Assembly (NCBI RefSeq): GCF_004216475.1
Contig: NZ_CP022303.1
Coordinates: forward strand, 4,337,001-4,401,000
Direction: 5' to 3'
Source of the DNA: Thalassococcus sp. S3
GTDB lineage: Bacteria > Pseudomonadota > Alphaproteobacteria > Rhodobacterales > Rhodobacteraceae
DNA: 64,000 nt
Shown: positions 45,458 to 55,237 of the stretch, in pieces
Position numbering within the stretch: position 1 is the first letter of the stretch
Layout: every line of letters begins with the position of its first letter
The notes under the pieces: model-generated
Seen by the model: the letters and a program-made list of their open reading frames with translations, nothing else
The model's database searches: none
What the model was told of the DNA's origin: nothing
Made by a program: the position numbers and the translations under genes

Positions 45458-46111
45458 TCAGGTTTTTTCGCGCTCTCCGAAGATGGCGGATCCGACACGG
45501 ATATGAGTGGCGCCAAGTGCGATGGCCTGTTCAAAATCTCCGCTCATACCCATCGACAGACCTTGCAGATCGTTGCGCTCCGCGATCTTGGCAAGGAGCG
45601 CGAAATGCAAAGACGGCTCCTCATCGACAGGAGGGATGCACATCAATCCCACAACCGGCAGATCCAGAGCGCGGCATTCGGCCACAAAGCGATCCGCCTC
45701 TTCGGGCATGATGCCGGCCTTCTGCTCTTCCTCGCCCGTATTGACCTGCACGAAAAGATCCGGGCACGCGCCACGCTCCTGCGCAAGGCGCGCCAGTGTC
45801 TTGGCCAATTTCGGTCGATCCACCGAATGGATCGCCTGACAGAGATCCATGGCCTGCCGTGCCTTGTTGGTCTGCAAAGGACCGATCAGATGCAAAGAGA
45901 TATCATCGAAGTGCTCGCGAAAAGCCGGCCATTTGCCGGCGGCCTCCTGCACCCTGTTTTCGCCGAAACAGCGATATCCCTGCTCAAGAACGGCTTCGAC
46001 CCTGTCATTCGGCTGAACCTTGGAGACCGCGATAAGCTCAACTGTTCCACCTGGCCGTCCGGCCTTCTCTTCCGCCTGCGCGATGCGCTTTTGTATCTCG
46101 CTCAGTGACAT
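45458..46111 (-). CDS. YggS-family pyridoxal-phosphate homeostasis protein
   Basis: A 217-residue PLP-binding protein with an alanine-racemase-like barrel: LIAVSKVQPNDRVEAVLEQG holds the PLP lysine, followed by CFGENRVQEAAGKWPAF, VDRPKLAKTLARLAQ and GLSMGMSGDFEQAIALGATHIRVG (as two motifs). Family knowledge: it keeps free PLP balanced; it has no known catalytic reaction. GGAGGGG lies just before ATG 46111. Confidence 0.92.
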   Translation of the reverse strand: MSLSEIQKRIAQAEEKAGRPGGTVELIAVSKVQPNDRVEAVLEQGYRCFGENRVQEAAGKWPAFREHFDDISLHLIGPLQTNKARQAMDLCQAIHSVDRPKLAKTLARLAQERGACPDLFVQVNTGEEEQKAGIMPEEADRFVAECRALDLPVVGLMCIPPVDEEPSLHFALLAKIAERNDLQGLSMGMSGDFEQAIALGATHIRVGSAIFGEREKT

Positions 46112-46158
46112 GGGCCCCTCCGATCTACTGCGCAAAGAACACCAAGCCTTGCAAAATG

Positions 46159-46190
46159 AAAAGGGCGCGACCTGCGCCGCGCCCCTTTTT
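46159..46190 (-). terminator. intrinsic terminator after porin copy 1
   Basis: GGGCGCG (46163-46169)/CGCGCCC (46178-46184) flanked by AAAA and CCTTTTT. It can work in both directions, but only the minus-strand porin ends here. Confidence 0.8.
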
Positions 46191-46209
46191 CTCTGCTCTT
46201 CCGGTTGGC

Positions 46210-47205
46210 TTAGAAGCTGAACCAGACACCAGCCTGAACGGTGGTGATGTCGTCGGACCCTTGGGCCGCACCGGCTTCGATCGACACGCCGCCGCCCAGA
46301 TCGTGCGAGACGTGGAGACCGTAGCCGGTTCCGTCATACAGATCGTCAGGGTTGTCTTCGCTGGTCACGAAACCAACGAGCGTCGTGGCCGCGCCGATGT
46401 CATAGCTGCCGTAGAGGCCAAACTTGTCGACATCCACACGCTGACCTTGCGCATTGATACCGGCATCTTGGTTCTGCGCGTAGGCAAAGCGAACGCCGAA
46501 GAGACCGAGGTCACCGAAGATCGCGGCAACGATCTTGTCTTCACCGACTGCATTCGAGTCCTGGTAGCCCAGCGAGGCCGTCCAGTTGCCGAATTCATAG
46601 TAACCGCTCACAGCGGTCCGCTCGAGGCCTTCGATCACCGGAGGACCCACGGCAACGTCGTTGTCTTTCGAGTACGACAGATGCGCACCGAACGGACCCT
46701 GCTCGTAGATCACTTCGACGCCGTTGCGGCCGGACCCACCGGAGGAATACGCGTCCCAGTTGTCGTAGTTGGTGTTGCGGTCGCCCACGTTGGTCACAAG
46801 GCTGATGAAGTCTGCGCCATCCAAGCCGATACCGGTCGAACGGGTTTCGAGATACAGACCCTGCATCGAGTCCAGAGCGCCGGCGATGTTGCCGACCTGG
46901 AGCGTGAAGCCTCCGACGCTTGCGAAGAAGCGCGCGCCGTTGAAGTCTGCGCCATTCGCAACGCCATCACGGCTTTCCGCCTGTGCGCGGAACCGTGCAC
47001 CGAAGGTAATACCACCATCTGTCTCGGCAGACATGTCGAATTGCAGACGCAGGCGGCTGGTGATGTTGGTTTCACCGGCAACGGTATCTTCGTTTGCTTC
47101 GTTGTAATCGAGGCCAAAACGGCCATAGCCACTGATGCGGACATCCGCCATCGCGGTGCTCGCACCCATGACCAGGGCGGTCGTGGCGAGTGCTAAAGTT
47201 CTCAT
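46210..47205 (-). CDS. porin (Rhodobacter type), copy 1
   Basis: A 331-residue outer-membrane beta-barrel protein. Signal peptide MRTLALATTALVMGASTAMA, then DVRISGYGRFGLDYNEANED, alternating beta strands, and a C-terminal TVQAGVWFSF ending in phenylalanine, the BAM-recognition signature. GAGGAAA precedes the ATG. It is a close paralogue of the next gene upstream, so the two arose by tandem duplication. It has its own terminator. Confidence 0.93.
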   Translation of the reverse strand: MRTLALATTALVMGASTAMADVRISGYGRFGLDYNEANEDTVAGETNITSRLRLQFDMSAETDGGITFGARFRAQAESRDGVANGADFNGARFFASVGGFTLQVGNIAGALDSMQGLYLETRSTGIGLDGADFISLVTNVGDRNTNYDNWDAYSSGGSGRNGVEVIYEQGPFGAHLSYSKDNDVAVGPPVIEGLERTAVSGYYEFGNWTASLGYQDSNAVGEDKIVAAIFGDLGLFGVRFAYAQNQDAGINAQGQRVDVDKFGLYGSYDIGAATTLVGFVTSEDNPDDLYDGTGYGLHVSHDLGGGVSIEAGAAQGSDDITTVQAGVWFSF

Positions 47206-47376
47206 GGTTTCCTCGCTTCCATGACAAGAAAAAGTGAGTGCAAGAACACGCTCACATGCTGTCTAAATGGGACTAAACTGTTCGGTTCACAATGGGTTAG
47301 ACCCAATGATTTTCAATGATTTTTCGGCGCTGGCAAAATGTTGCCGACAAGGTCCCGACGGATAAGCAGAACAACG

Positions 47377-47402
47377 AAAAAGGGCGGGTCAATGACCCGC
47401 CC
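47377..47402 (-). terminator. intrinsic terminator after porin copy 2
   Basis: On the minus strand GGGCGGGTC/GACCCGCCC (47382-47390/47394-47402) with a three-base loop is followed by TTTTT. The remaining 170 bp before the copy 1 start presumably carry its promoter, which I could not pick. Confidence 0.85.
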
Positions 47403-47429
47403 TCAAAGCTTTGTGATGTGGGGTTCAGC

Positions 47430-48461
47430 TTAGAAGCTGAAGTACACACCAGCTTGAACAGTCGTGTTGTCGTCGGATGCTTCAACAGCACCGGCTTCGA
47501 GGGACACACCGCCGCCCAGGTCGTGGGACACGTGGATACCATAAGCCGTACCGTCAGATGCACCGCCCGGGTTGTCTTCGTTGGTCACGAAGGCCACCAG
47601 GCTGGTTGCCGCACCGATGTCGAACGTGCCGTACAGGCCGAACTTGTCGATGTCGTTGTTCACGGTGCCGGTGCCGGCAGCGTTGCGCGACGTCACGTTA
47701 TCGACGCTTGCATAGGCCAGACGCACGCCAGCAAAGCCCAGATCGCCCGAGATCGATGCGATCAGGATGTCGTTGTCGCCACCGTCTTGGTTCTCGTCCT
47801 GGTAACCGATTGCTGCGGTCCAGTCACCGAACTCATAGGACAAGTGAACTGCGGTACGCTGCACGCCTTCCACAACCGGGGGGCCAACTGCGACGTCGTT
47901 GTCTTTCGAGTACGACAGGTGTGCACCGAATGCGCCTTGCGAGTAGATCACTTCGACGCCGTTACGGCCCGTGCCGCCGGAGGAGTATGCATCCCAGCCG
48001 AAGTAGTCGCTTCCGCTCACAGCGTTGGTGAACGAGTCACCGACGTTTGCAACGTGGCTTGTGAAGTCAGCACCGTCGATACCGATACCCGCGGTACGGG
48101 TCTCAAGGTACGTGCCGGGCATTGCTTCGATAGCACCGGTGATGTTGCCGACTTGCAGGGTGAAGCCGCCAGCGCTTGCGAAGAAGCGTGCACCGTTGAA
48201 GGTCGCGCCGTTCGGCGTGCCGTCACGGCTTTCAGCTTGTGCGCGGAAACGGGCACCGAATGCGACGCCACCGTCGGTTTCAGCCGACATGTCGAACTGC
48301 AGACGCAGACGGCTAGTGATGTTCGTTTCACCGACAACGGTGTTGTCGTTCCGCTCGTTGTAGTCCAGACCGAAACGGCCATAGCCGCTGATCCGCACAT
48401 CGGCTGCGGCCATGCTCGCCGTGGCGATCAGCGCAGTCGTTGCGAAGAGAACCTTTTTCAT
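47430..48461 (-). CDS. porin (Rhodobacter type), copy 2
   Basis: A 343-residue outer-membrane porin: signal peptide MKKVLFATTALIATASMAAA, then DVRISGYGRFGLDYNERNDN, GVEVIYSQGAFGAHLSYSKD, and terminal TVQAGVYFSF. It shares most of its sequence with copy 1, the differences being in a few inserted segments that probably are extracellular loops (for example near DQNEDGGDND-like and NVTSRNAAGTG regions). GAGGGAAA precedes the ATG. Confidence 0.93.
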   Translation of the reverse strand: MKKVLFATTALIATASMAAADVRISGYGRFGLDYNERNDNTVVGETNITSRLRLQFDMSAETDGGVAFGARFRAQAESRDGTPNGATFNGARFFASAGGFTLQVGNITGAIEAMPGTYLETRTAGIGIDGADFTSHVANVGDSFTNAVSGSDYFGWDAYSSGGTGRNGVEVIYSQGAFGAHLSYSKDNDVAVGPPVVEGVQRTAVHLSYEFGDWTAAIGYQDENQDGGDNDILIASISGDLGFAGVRLAYASVDNVTSRNAAGTGTVNNDIDKFGLYGTFDIGAATSLVAFVTNEDNPGGASDGTAYGIHVSHDLGGGVSLEAGAVEASDDNTTVQAGVYFSF

Positions 48462-48554
48462 AGTTTTTCCCTCGGTTTCTATTCATATGCCCAAACCGGG
48501 GAATCCGGTGAGGGTATGCCGGACGGTTTCGCTCTTTCACCCCCGATTTGGCAA

Positions 48555-48570
48555 GGCTTGGCGCCAAGCC
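48555..48570. promoter_or_regulatory. perfect 16-bp palindrome in the 307-bp gap between porin 2 and DUF3576
   Basis: GGCTTGGCGCCAAGCC is fully self-complementary. It lies 94 bp upstream of the porin start (minus strand) and 198 bp upstream of the DUF3576 start (plus strand). It could be a regulator site. The rest of the 48462-48768 gap shows no gene or clear promoter. Confidence 0.35.
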
Positions 48571-48768
48571 GTCAATGAAAGGGCGCCGGGCTGGTGCAGC
48601 TTTGCCACACTCCGAACACCCCTCCCTGGCACCGCCCGGCGACCGGACCTCAAGCCTTCGTCGGTGGACATTGTGCCCATCCAAGGCAGAACGGCACTTA
48701 TGCACTTGCCCGATCAGCACACCTTGGGTAGGAAAAAGCCCGTAAAACAACATCGGAATGAGGCCGCC

Positions 48769-49242
48769 ATGCAGTCCAAAACGACAATGCTGACTTGCGC
48801 GATGATGTGCTGCATCCTCTTGTCGGCGTGCGGTCAGGGCCGCGGAACAGCATTGGGTGTCGTATCCGGCGGACGTGAAGAGATCAGAGAGCCCGCAGGC
48901 GGCTCGTCCATATGGGATCTTTTCCGCCCGTCCAGCGCGGATCAGACCGTCAATGTCAACAAATACATCTGGAACGCCTCTCTCGACGTGTTGAGCTTCT
49001 TGCCCGTGCAGACAGTCGATCCCTTCACAGGCGTTATCGTCACCGGCTACGGCACACCGCCGGGTGGAGGTCGCGCTTATCGCGCAACGATCCACGTGAC
49101 CGACCCGGCGCTCGAAGCCCGCTCGCTCCGCGTCGCCTTGCAAAGCCGCAGTGGGCCCGTCGCCCCCAGCACAACACGCGCGGTTGAGGACGCGATCCTA
49201 TCGCGCGCCCGGCAAATGCGTATCTCCGACAACCGGTTCTGA
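48769..49242 (+). CDS. DUF3576 lipoprotein
   Basis: A 157-residue protein with a lipoprotein signal (lipobox LLSAC, cysteine near residue 21) and the DUF3576 domain: SSIWDLFRPSSADQTVNVNK, YIWNASLDVLSFLPVQTVDP, GVIVTGYGTPPGGGRAYR. Function unknown; the gene is regularly found before leuS in alphaproteobacteria. GAGG precedes ATG 48769. A strong terminator separates it from leuS. Confidence 0.88.
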   Translation: MQSKTTMLTCAMMCCILLSACGQGRGTALGVVSGGREEIREPAGGSSIWDLFRPSSADQTVNVNKYIWNASLDVLSFLPVQTVDPFTGVIVTGYGTPPGGGRAYRATIHVTDPALEARSLRVALQSRSGPVAPSTTRAVEDAILSRARQMRISDNRF

Positions 49243-49265
49243 GGCCCACCTGAAAGAGGCCATCA

Positions 49266-49291
49266 AACGCCGGGTCCAGCCCGGCGTTTTT
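49266..49291 (+). terminator. intrinsic terminator between DUF3576 and leuS
   Basis: AACGCCGGG (49266-49274)/CCCGGCGTT (49280-49288) with a five-base loop, continued by TTT. It ends 21 bp before the leuS ATG, so leuS must have a promoter upstream or inside, or arise by read-through. Confidence 0.85.
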
Positions 49292-49311
49292 ACGTAAAAA
49301 GGACATATCCG

Positions 49312-51858
49312 ATGGCGCGCTATACCCCCGCCAAACTCGAAGCGAAATGGCAAGAGGCCTGGGAAAAGGCCAACGTCTTCAAGGCTCAAGCTTCTACTGA
49401 CAAGCCAAAATACTACGTGCTTGAAATGTTCCCCTACCCGTCGGGCCGCATCCATATGGGGCATGTGCGCAACTACACGATGGGCGACGTGATTGCGCGC
49501 TACAAGATGTCCACGGGCCACAACGTCCTGCACCCAATGGGCTTTGACGCCTTTGGCCTGGCCGCCGAAAACGCGGCGATGGAGCGGGGCATTCACCCGG
49601 CCGAATGGACCTATGCCAACATGGACGACATGCGCGCCCAGATGAAGCCGCTGGGCCTCTCCATCGACTGGTCACGCGATCTGGCCACCTGCGATCCCCA
49701 ATATTACGGCCAGCAACAGGCGCTCTTTCTCGACATGCTCGAGGCAGGGCTCATCTACCGCAAGAATGCGGTGGTGAACTGGGATCCCGTCGATATGACC
49801 GTGCTCGCCAACGAACAGGTTGAGAACGGCAAGGGCTGGCGCTCCGGCGCGGATGTCGAGAGGCGCGAGCTGACACAATGGTTCTTCCGCATCTCCGACT
49901 ATGCCGAAGAGCTGCTCGACGCGCTCGACACGCTCGACAATTGGCCCGCCAAGGTGCGCCTGATGCAGGAAAACTGGATCGGCAAGTCCCGCGGCCTGCA
50001 AATGACCTTTGCGCTGAGCGAGGCGACACATGGCCATGACGGGATCGAGGTCTACACCACCCGCCCCGACACGCTCGCCGGGGCCAGCTTCATCGCGCTC
50101 AGCACCGATCATCCCCTCGCCAAAGCCCTTGAGGCGGACGACGCAGATCTCGCGGCCTTCAACGCCGAATGCCGCAAGACGGGCACATCGGAGGCCGAGC
50201 TGGAAAAGGCTGAAAAGCGTGGCTTTGACACCGGTCTCACCGTGCAGCACCCGCTCTATCCCGACCAGACGCTGCCGGTCTGGGTGGCGAACTTCGTGCT
50301 GATGGATTACGGCACTGGCGCGGTCTTCGCCTGTCCCGCACATGACCAACGCGACCTCGATTTCGCGCGTAAATATGACCTGCCCGTCATCGACACCTTC
50401 GTGGCGATGGACGACGACACGCGGGTTGAAAACGCCGCCTTCGTGCCCCCGAAAACCGAAAAGGTCCGCTGGATCAACCAGCCCGCCGGGGTAACCCAGG
50501 CCACCGGGCAAGAGGCCATCGACGCGACCATCGACTGGGCCGAAGCGCAGGGCCTCGGCAGCGGCAAGGTCCAGTACCGTCTGCGCGACTGGGGCCTGTC
50601 GCGCCAGCGCTATTGGGGCTGCCCGATCCCGGTCGTGCATTGCGATGCCTGCGGCGTGGTGCCAGAAAAGAAAGAGAACCTGCCCGTTCGCCTGCCGGAC
50701 GACGTCACCTTCGACATCCCCGGCAACCCGCTCGACCGGCACCCGACATGGCGCAACGTGCCCTGCCCGTCCTGCGGTGCGCCCGCCAGGCGTGAAACCG
50801 ACACGATGGACACGTTCGTGGACAGCGCTTGGTACTATGCGCGCTTCACCGCCCCGCATGCGACAACGCCCACACGGGCGGAGGAGGCGGCCTATTGGAT
50901 GAACGTCGATCAATATATCGGCGGGGTCGAACATGCGATCCTTCACCTGCTCTATTCGCGGTTCTTCGCGCGGGCGATGCACATCACCGGACATCTTCCC
51001 AAAACCGCCATCGAACCCTTCGATGCGCTTTTTACCCAGGGCATGGTCACGCACGAGATCTACCAGACCCGTGACCCCAAGGGCCGACCCGTCTACCACC
51101 TGCCCGAGGATGTCAGCGACGGCAAACTGGCAGACGGCACCGCGGTAGAGATCATTCCTTCCGCCAAGATGTCCAAGTCGAAAAAGAACGTGGTCGACCC
51201 GGTCAACATCATCTCTGCTTTCGGTGCCGACACCGCCCGCTGGTTCGTCCTCTCCGACAGCCCGCCCGAACGGGACGTGGAATGGACGGCTTCCGGGGCG
51301 GAGGCCGCCTACAAGCATCTCTCCCGCGTCTGGATGCTCTGCGACCGCATCGCCGCGATGAGTGACGGCGCCGCAGGCGCCGGAGACGAAGAGCTGCTGC
51401 GCGCGCTGCACAAGACCATATTCGATGTGACACAAGGCGTCGAATCCTTCGGTTTTAACGCCGCGATTGCCAAGCTCTATGCCTTCACCAACACGCTCGC
51501 CAAATCCAAGGCCTCCAAAGCCGCGCAGCGCGAAGCGATCATGACGCTGGCCCAACTCATGGCCCCCATGACCCCTCACCTGGCCGAGGATATCTGGGCC
51601 CATCAGGGCGGCGAAGGCCTGATCGTTAACGCCCCCTGGCCTGTGGCGGACGAGGCGATGCTGGTCGAAGACACCGTCACCCTGCCCGTTCAGGTCAACG
51701 GCAAACGGCGCGCGGAAATCAACGTACCCAAGGATATGGAGAAAACCGAGGTTGAAAAAACCGCGCTCGCGGTTGAGGCTGTGCAAAAGGCGCTAGAGGG
51801 CGGCAGCCCCAAGAAAGTCATCGTCGTACCGGGCCGGATCGTGAATGTCGTCGTTTGA
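49312..51858 (+). CDS. leuS: leucyl-tRNA synthetase
   Basis: An 848-residue class I synthetase charging tRNA-Leu. The HIGH motif is in [15 protein letters not shown], the editing domain follows (residues about 220-415), and the KMSKS motif is [17 protein letters not shown] near residue 625. Zinc-like cysteine pairs appear in HCDACGVVP and VPCPSCGAP. Length fits the family. AAGGA precedes the ATG. The stop overlaps the lptE start by 14 bases. Confidence 0.98.
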   Translation: MARYTPAKLEAKWQEAWEKANVFKAQASTDKPKYYVLEMFPYPSGRIHMGHVRNYTMGDVIARYKMSTGHNVLHPMGFDAFGLAAENAAMERGIHPAEWTYANMDDMRAQMKPLGLSIDWSRDLATCDPQYYGQQQALFLDMLEAGLIYRKNAVVNWDPVDMTVLANEQVENGKGWRSGADVERRELTQWFFRISDYAEELLDALDTLDNWPAKVRLMQENWIGKSRGLQMTFALSEATHGHDGIEVYTTRPDTLAGASFIALSTDHPLAKALEADDADLAAFNAECRKTGTSEAELEKAEKRGFDTGLTVQHPLYPDQTLPVWVANFVLMDYGTGAVFACPAHDQRDLDFARKYDLPVIDTFVAMDDDTRVENAAFVPPKTEKVRWINQPAGVTQATGQEAIDATIDWAEAQGLGSGKVQYRLRDWGLSRQRYWGCPIPVVHCDACGVVPEKKENLPVRLPDDVTFDIPGNPLDRHPTWRNVPCPSCGAPARRETDTMDTFVDSAWYYARFTAPHATTPTRAEEAAYWMNVDQYIGGVEHAILHLLYSRFFARAMHITGHLPKTAIEPFDALFTQGMVTHEIYQTRDPKGRPVYHLPEDVSDGKLADGTAVEIIPSAKMSKSKKNVVDPVNIISAFGADTARWFVLSDSPPERDVEWTASGAEAAYKHLSRVWMLCDRIAAMSDGAAGAGDEELLRALHKTIFDVTQGVESFGFNAAIAKLYAFTNTLAKSKASKAAQREAIMTLAQLMAPMTPHLAEDIWAHQGGEGLIVNAPWPVADEAMLVEDTVTLPVQVNGKRRAEINVPKDMEKTEVEKTALAVEAVQKALEGGSPKKVIVVPGRIVNVVV

Positions 51859-52333
51859 CCGCAGAACCCTTCTGATGCTGCCGCTGGCGCTTGCCGCCTG
51901 CGGCTTCACTCCCGTCTACGGGACGGGCGGCAACGCGCAAGCCCTTCGCGGTCAGGTTCTGGTTGATGCACCCATCAATCGCGACAGCTTCCTGCTGGTT
52001 CAAAACCTCGAACAGCGCCTCGGCCGCGCATCTGCTGCGCGCTATGCGCTGGCCCTCGACCTGAACGTCGCTGAAGAGGGCCTCGCGGTCACGCGCCAGA
52101 ACGTGACCGCGCGCATCAACCTCGTCGGGACCGCCAGCTACGCGTTGCGGGATCTTACAACCGGTAACGTCGTCCACTCCGGCAGCGTCGAGAACTTCAC
52201 CGGCTATTCCACCACAGGCTCCACGGTCGAGACACTCGCCGCTGAACGCGACGCCCGTGCGCGTCTTATGACCATCCTCGCAGATCAGATCACCACGCGC
52301 CTCTATGCCGTGGCCGACCTGCCCGCCGCATGA
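51845..52333 (+). CDS. lptE: LPS-assembly lipoprotein LptE
   Basis: A 162-residue outer-membrane lipoprotein. The start [24 protein letters not shown] shows the LAAC lipobox (written as one leader; cysteine at residue 19) and the CGFTPVYG motif of LptE in alphaproteobacteria. LptE plugs and helps fold the LptD barrel that inserts LPS. It overlaps leuS by 14 bp and holA by 4 bp, so the three are translationally coupled. Confidence 0.92.
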   Translation: MSSFDRRTLLMLPLALAACGFTPVYGTGGNAQALRGQVLVDAPINRDSFLLVQNLEQRLGRASAARYALALDLNVAEEGLAVTRQNVTARINLVGTASYALRDLTTGNVVHSGSVENFTGYSTTGSTVETLAAERDARARLMTILADQITTRLYAVADLPAA

Positions 52334-53355
52334 AGCTCAGTCCGCGCGAGGCCCCCGGCTATTTCCGCAAGCCCGATCCAGAGCGCATGGGCCTGCTAAT
52401 CTACGGCGCCGACGCCATGCGCGTGGCCTTGCGCCGGGCCGAGGTCATCAAAGCGCTTATCGGTCCCGATGGTGAGGAAGAAATGCGCCTCACCCGCATC
52501 CCCGGCGCTGAGCTTCGCAAGGATCCCGCCCAGCTTCTCGATGCGACCAAGGCCATCGGCTTCTTTCCAGGCCCGCGCGTGGCCTTTGTCGAGGACGCCA
52601 ATGACAACGCGACCCCTGCGATCATGTCCGCCGTTGAGGCTTGGGAGCCGGGCGATGCCCAGATCATCGTTACAGCCGGCGCCCTGCGCGCCACATCCAA
52701 GCTGCGCAAGCTCTTCGAAGGCCATCCCGACGCCTATGCCACCGGCCTCTACGACGACCCGCCGGGCCGGGACGAGATCGAGCGCATGTTGGCCGAAGCC
52801 GGCCTGCGCGAGGTGCCAGCCGACAGCATGACGGCGCTCACCGATCTGGCCCGCGAACTGGGGCCCGGAGACTTCCGTCAAACACTGGAAAAAATCGGCC
52901 TCTACAAACGCGGCGACACCACGCCACTCACCGTCGAAGACATCACCGCCTGCGCCCCCGCCACGACCGAGGCTGCCCTTGACGACGCCCTGCACATCGT
53001 GGCCGAGGCGCGCAGCGCCGAGATCGCCGGCGTGCTGCGCAAGCTGCAGGCCCAAGGCACGACGCCCGTCTCTCTCTGTATCGGTGCGATGCGCCATTTC
53101 CGCACGCTCCATGCGGCGGCCTGCGATCCGGGCGGCCCGGCCGCAGGTATGGGCCGCGTCCGCCCGCCGGTCTTCGGACCACGCCGCGACCGGATGATCC
53201 GTCAGGCACAGAATTGGGGCGTCAACCGGCTGGAGACCGCCCTCACCGTGCTCACCGACACCGACCTGCAACTCCGCTCCGCCGGCCAGACAGCCCCGCA
53301 AATGGCGCTGGTCGAGCGCATGCTGATCCGCCTCGCCATGCTGGGGCGGCGGTGA
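52330..53355 (+). CDS. holA: DNA polymerase III delta subunit
   Basis: A 341-residue clamp-loader subunit: LLIYGADAMRVALRRAEVIK near the start, AFVEDANDNATPAIMSAVEA, MTALTDLARELGPGDFRQTL, and GVNRLETALTVLTDTDLQLR near the C-terminus. It opens the beta clamp in the HolA-HolB-DnaX complex. Starts with ATG in an ATGA overlap with lptE. Confidence 0.94.
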   Translation: MKLSPREAPGYFRKPDPERMGLLIYGADAMRVALRRAEVIKALIGPDGEEEMRLTRIPGAELRKDPAQLLDATKAIGFFPGPRVAFVEDANDNATPAIMSAVEAWEPGDAQIIVTAGALRATSKLRKLFEGHPDAYATGLYDDPPGRDEIERMLAEAGLREVPADSMTALTDLARELGPGDFRQTLEKIGLYKRGDTTPLTVEDITACAPATTEAALDDALHIVAEARSAEIAGVLRKLQAQGTTPVSLCIGAMRHFRTLHAAACDPGGPAAGMGRVRPPVFGPRRDRMIRQAQNWGVNRLETALTVLTDTDLQLRSAGQTAPQMALVERMLIRLAMLGRR

Positions 53356-53445
53356 GGCATGTCTGCGCGCTGACCGATGGTTGCACCAGGCGAAACCTCT
53401 GAACGATGCACCGCGAACAGAAAAGAAACCTAAGAAGAGGCACTC

Positions 53446-54030
53446 ATGTACAAAGTATACGGCAAGGTTCAATCCCGCGCGTTCCGCGTCCTTTGGGCAC
53501 TTGAGGAACTCGGGCAGCCCTACGAGTTGATCGACGCCGGTGCGCAAAGCGCCGAAGTCCTCGCCGTCAATCCCATCGGCAAGATCCCCGTCCTGACCGA
53601 CGGTGACGCCACCCTCACCGATTCCGCCGCCATCATGTCCTACCTCGCCGACAAGCATGGTGCGCTGACACACCCCGCCGGCACCACCGCTCGCGCCAAA
53701 CAGGACGCCCTAATCCACATGGTGAACGAGGAACTCGACGCCAATCTCTGGCTCGCCATGAAACACGCAATGGTCCTGCCCGAAGACCGCCGCGTCACCG
53801 CAATCCTCCCCTCGGCTGCCTCCGACATCGAACGTGGCCTTGCGCGCATCGCGAGCCGGCTCGAAGGACCGTTCCTTCAAGGCGAGACCATGACCATAGC
53901 CGACATCCTATGCACCCATTGCCTGAACTGGACCCACGCGATGAAGTATCCCATCGAGCACGAAAACCTGAAAACCTACGCCAAGGCGATGCGGAACCGA
54001 GAGGCGTTCAAACGCGCCTCTGCCGCTTAA
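53446..54030 (+). CDS. glutathione S-transferase family protein
   Basis: A 194-residue GST: thioredoxin-like N-terminal domain with KVYGKVQSRAFRVLWALEEL, NPIGKIPVLTDGDATLTDSA (cis-proline and gamma-glutamyl site) and an all-helical C-terminal domain with MTIADILCTHCLNW. The catalytic residue is likely the serine in KVQSRAFR. Substrate unknown. The 3' end overlaps the convergent flavoprotein gene by 23 bp. Confidence 0.92.
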   Translation: MYKVYGKVQSRAFRVLWALEELGQPYELIDAGAQSAEVLAVNPIGKIPVLTDGDATLTDSAAIMSYLADKHGALTHPAGTTARAKQDALIHMVNEELDANLWLAMKHAMVLPEDRRVTAILPSAASDIERGLARIASRLEGPFLQGETMTIADILCTHCLNWTHAMKYPIEHENLKTYAKAMRNREAFKRASAA

Positions 54031-55213
54031 CATACTCCGCCGCCGCCTGTCCCGCCCAGCGCCCGGTTGCAAAGCAGGCGGTCAGCAGATAGCCCCCCGT
54101 GGGCGCCTCCCAATCCAGCATCTCGCCCGCGCAGAACACACCCGGGCGGTTCTTCAGCATCAGACGTTCATCCATCGCATCAAACGCAACGCCGCCCGCG
54201 ACCGAGATTGCTTCGTCCATCGGCCTCAACCCGGCATGCTGAACCTCCAAGCCCTTGATCACTTGTGCCAACTCCACCGGGTCAACTGGCAAGGGCCGCC
54301 CGAATTCGTTCAACAGCGCCGTCCTGACCGGCCCCAGTTTCAGCACCTGCCGCAGATGGTTGGCCATGCTGCGCTTGCCTCTCGGTCGGGCGAGCCTGTG
54401 CTCAACTTCAGCTTGGTCAACATCCGGCATCAGATCGATACGCAGCACATGACCCGCCCGAAGCTGCGGTGTCAGTGTATAGACCCCACCACCCTCTAGC
54501 CCCGTCGCCGAAATCACCGCTTCGCCGCGTGACACCGCCTCTCCGGCGCGAAAGGCCACGCCCTTTATCGGCTGACCCAGATGCCGCGCCATATGCTCTG
54601 ACCAACTCACGCACAGCCCGGCATTCGACGGCGCGAAGGGCGTCACTTTCACCCCTTGTTCACGCAGCGCCTCTGCCCACAATCCGTCCGAGCCCAAACG
54701 CGCCCAACTGGCCCCGCCCAGCGCCAACACCGTCGCCCCGCTCGTCACCTGCCGCAAACCCTCTGGCGTCGCGAAGGACAGCGCAGCGCCGTCCCATCCG
54801 GCACAACGCCAGCGCACACGCCGCGCGACACCCAATTCGTCCAACCGGGCGATCCACGCGCGCAGGAGCGGCGACGCCTTCATCGCTTCTGGAAAGACCC
54901 GCCCCGTAGACCCTGTGAACAGCGCCTGCCCCAGCCCCCGCGCCCAATCCTGCATCGCCGCCGCATCGAAAGCCTGCAAGGCTGGGCGCAAGGCCTCCGC
55001 CTCCGGATAGGCAGCGAGCAGGGCGTCGAACGGCTCGTCCTTGGTCAGGTTCAGCCCCGATTTCCCCGCCATCAGGAACTTCCGCCCCAGTGACGGTTTG
55101 GCCTCGCAAACCAGCACCGACGCCCCCGCCCGTGCGGCCTCCTCCGCTGCCATCAGTCCCGCCGGCCCTCCGCCGATCACGACGATGTCAAAGATGTCCT
55201 TGCCTTGCGCCAC
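54008..55213 (-). CDS. HI0933/BaiN-like FAD flavoprotein (TIGR03862 type)
   Basis: A 401-residue flavoprotein: VVIGGGPAGLMAAEEAARAG, CEAKPSLGRKFLMAGKSGLN, TGSTGRVFPEAMKASPLLRA, TVLALGGASWARLGSDG and VFCAGEMLDWEAPTGGYLLT. This is the HI0933-like family with TIGR03862 features. Physiological function unknown; some members reduce double bonds or desaturate. The start is only 24 bp from the divergent HNH gene start. Confidence 0.9.
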   Translation of the reverse strand: MAQGKDIFDIVVIGGGPAGLMAAEEAARAGASVLVCEAKPSLGRKFLMAGKSGLNLTKDEPFDALLAAYPEAEALRPALQAFDAAAMQDWARGLGQALFTGSTGRVFPEAMKASPLLRAWIARLDELGVARRVRWRCAGWDGAALSFATPEGLRQVTSGATVLALGGASWARLGSDGLWAEALREQGVKVTPFAPSNAGLCVSWSEHMARHLGQPIKGVAFRAGEAVSRGEAVISATGLEGGGVYTLTPQLRAGHVLRIDLMPDVDQAEVEHRLARPRGKRSMANHLRQVLKLGPVRTALLNEFGRPLPVDPVELAQVIKGLEVQHAGLRPMDEAISVAGGVAFDAMDERLMLKNRPGVFCAGEMLDWEAPTGGYLLTACFATGRWAGQAAAEYVKRQRRV

Positions 55214-55237
55214 CTACGCCCCATCCTGTCGGCCACG

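Noticed and set aside
49672..51786. Long minus-strand open frame antisense to leuS
   Set aside because: Same cause; leuS on the plus strand has all synthetase motifs, and the antisense product shows no known pattern or ribosome site.
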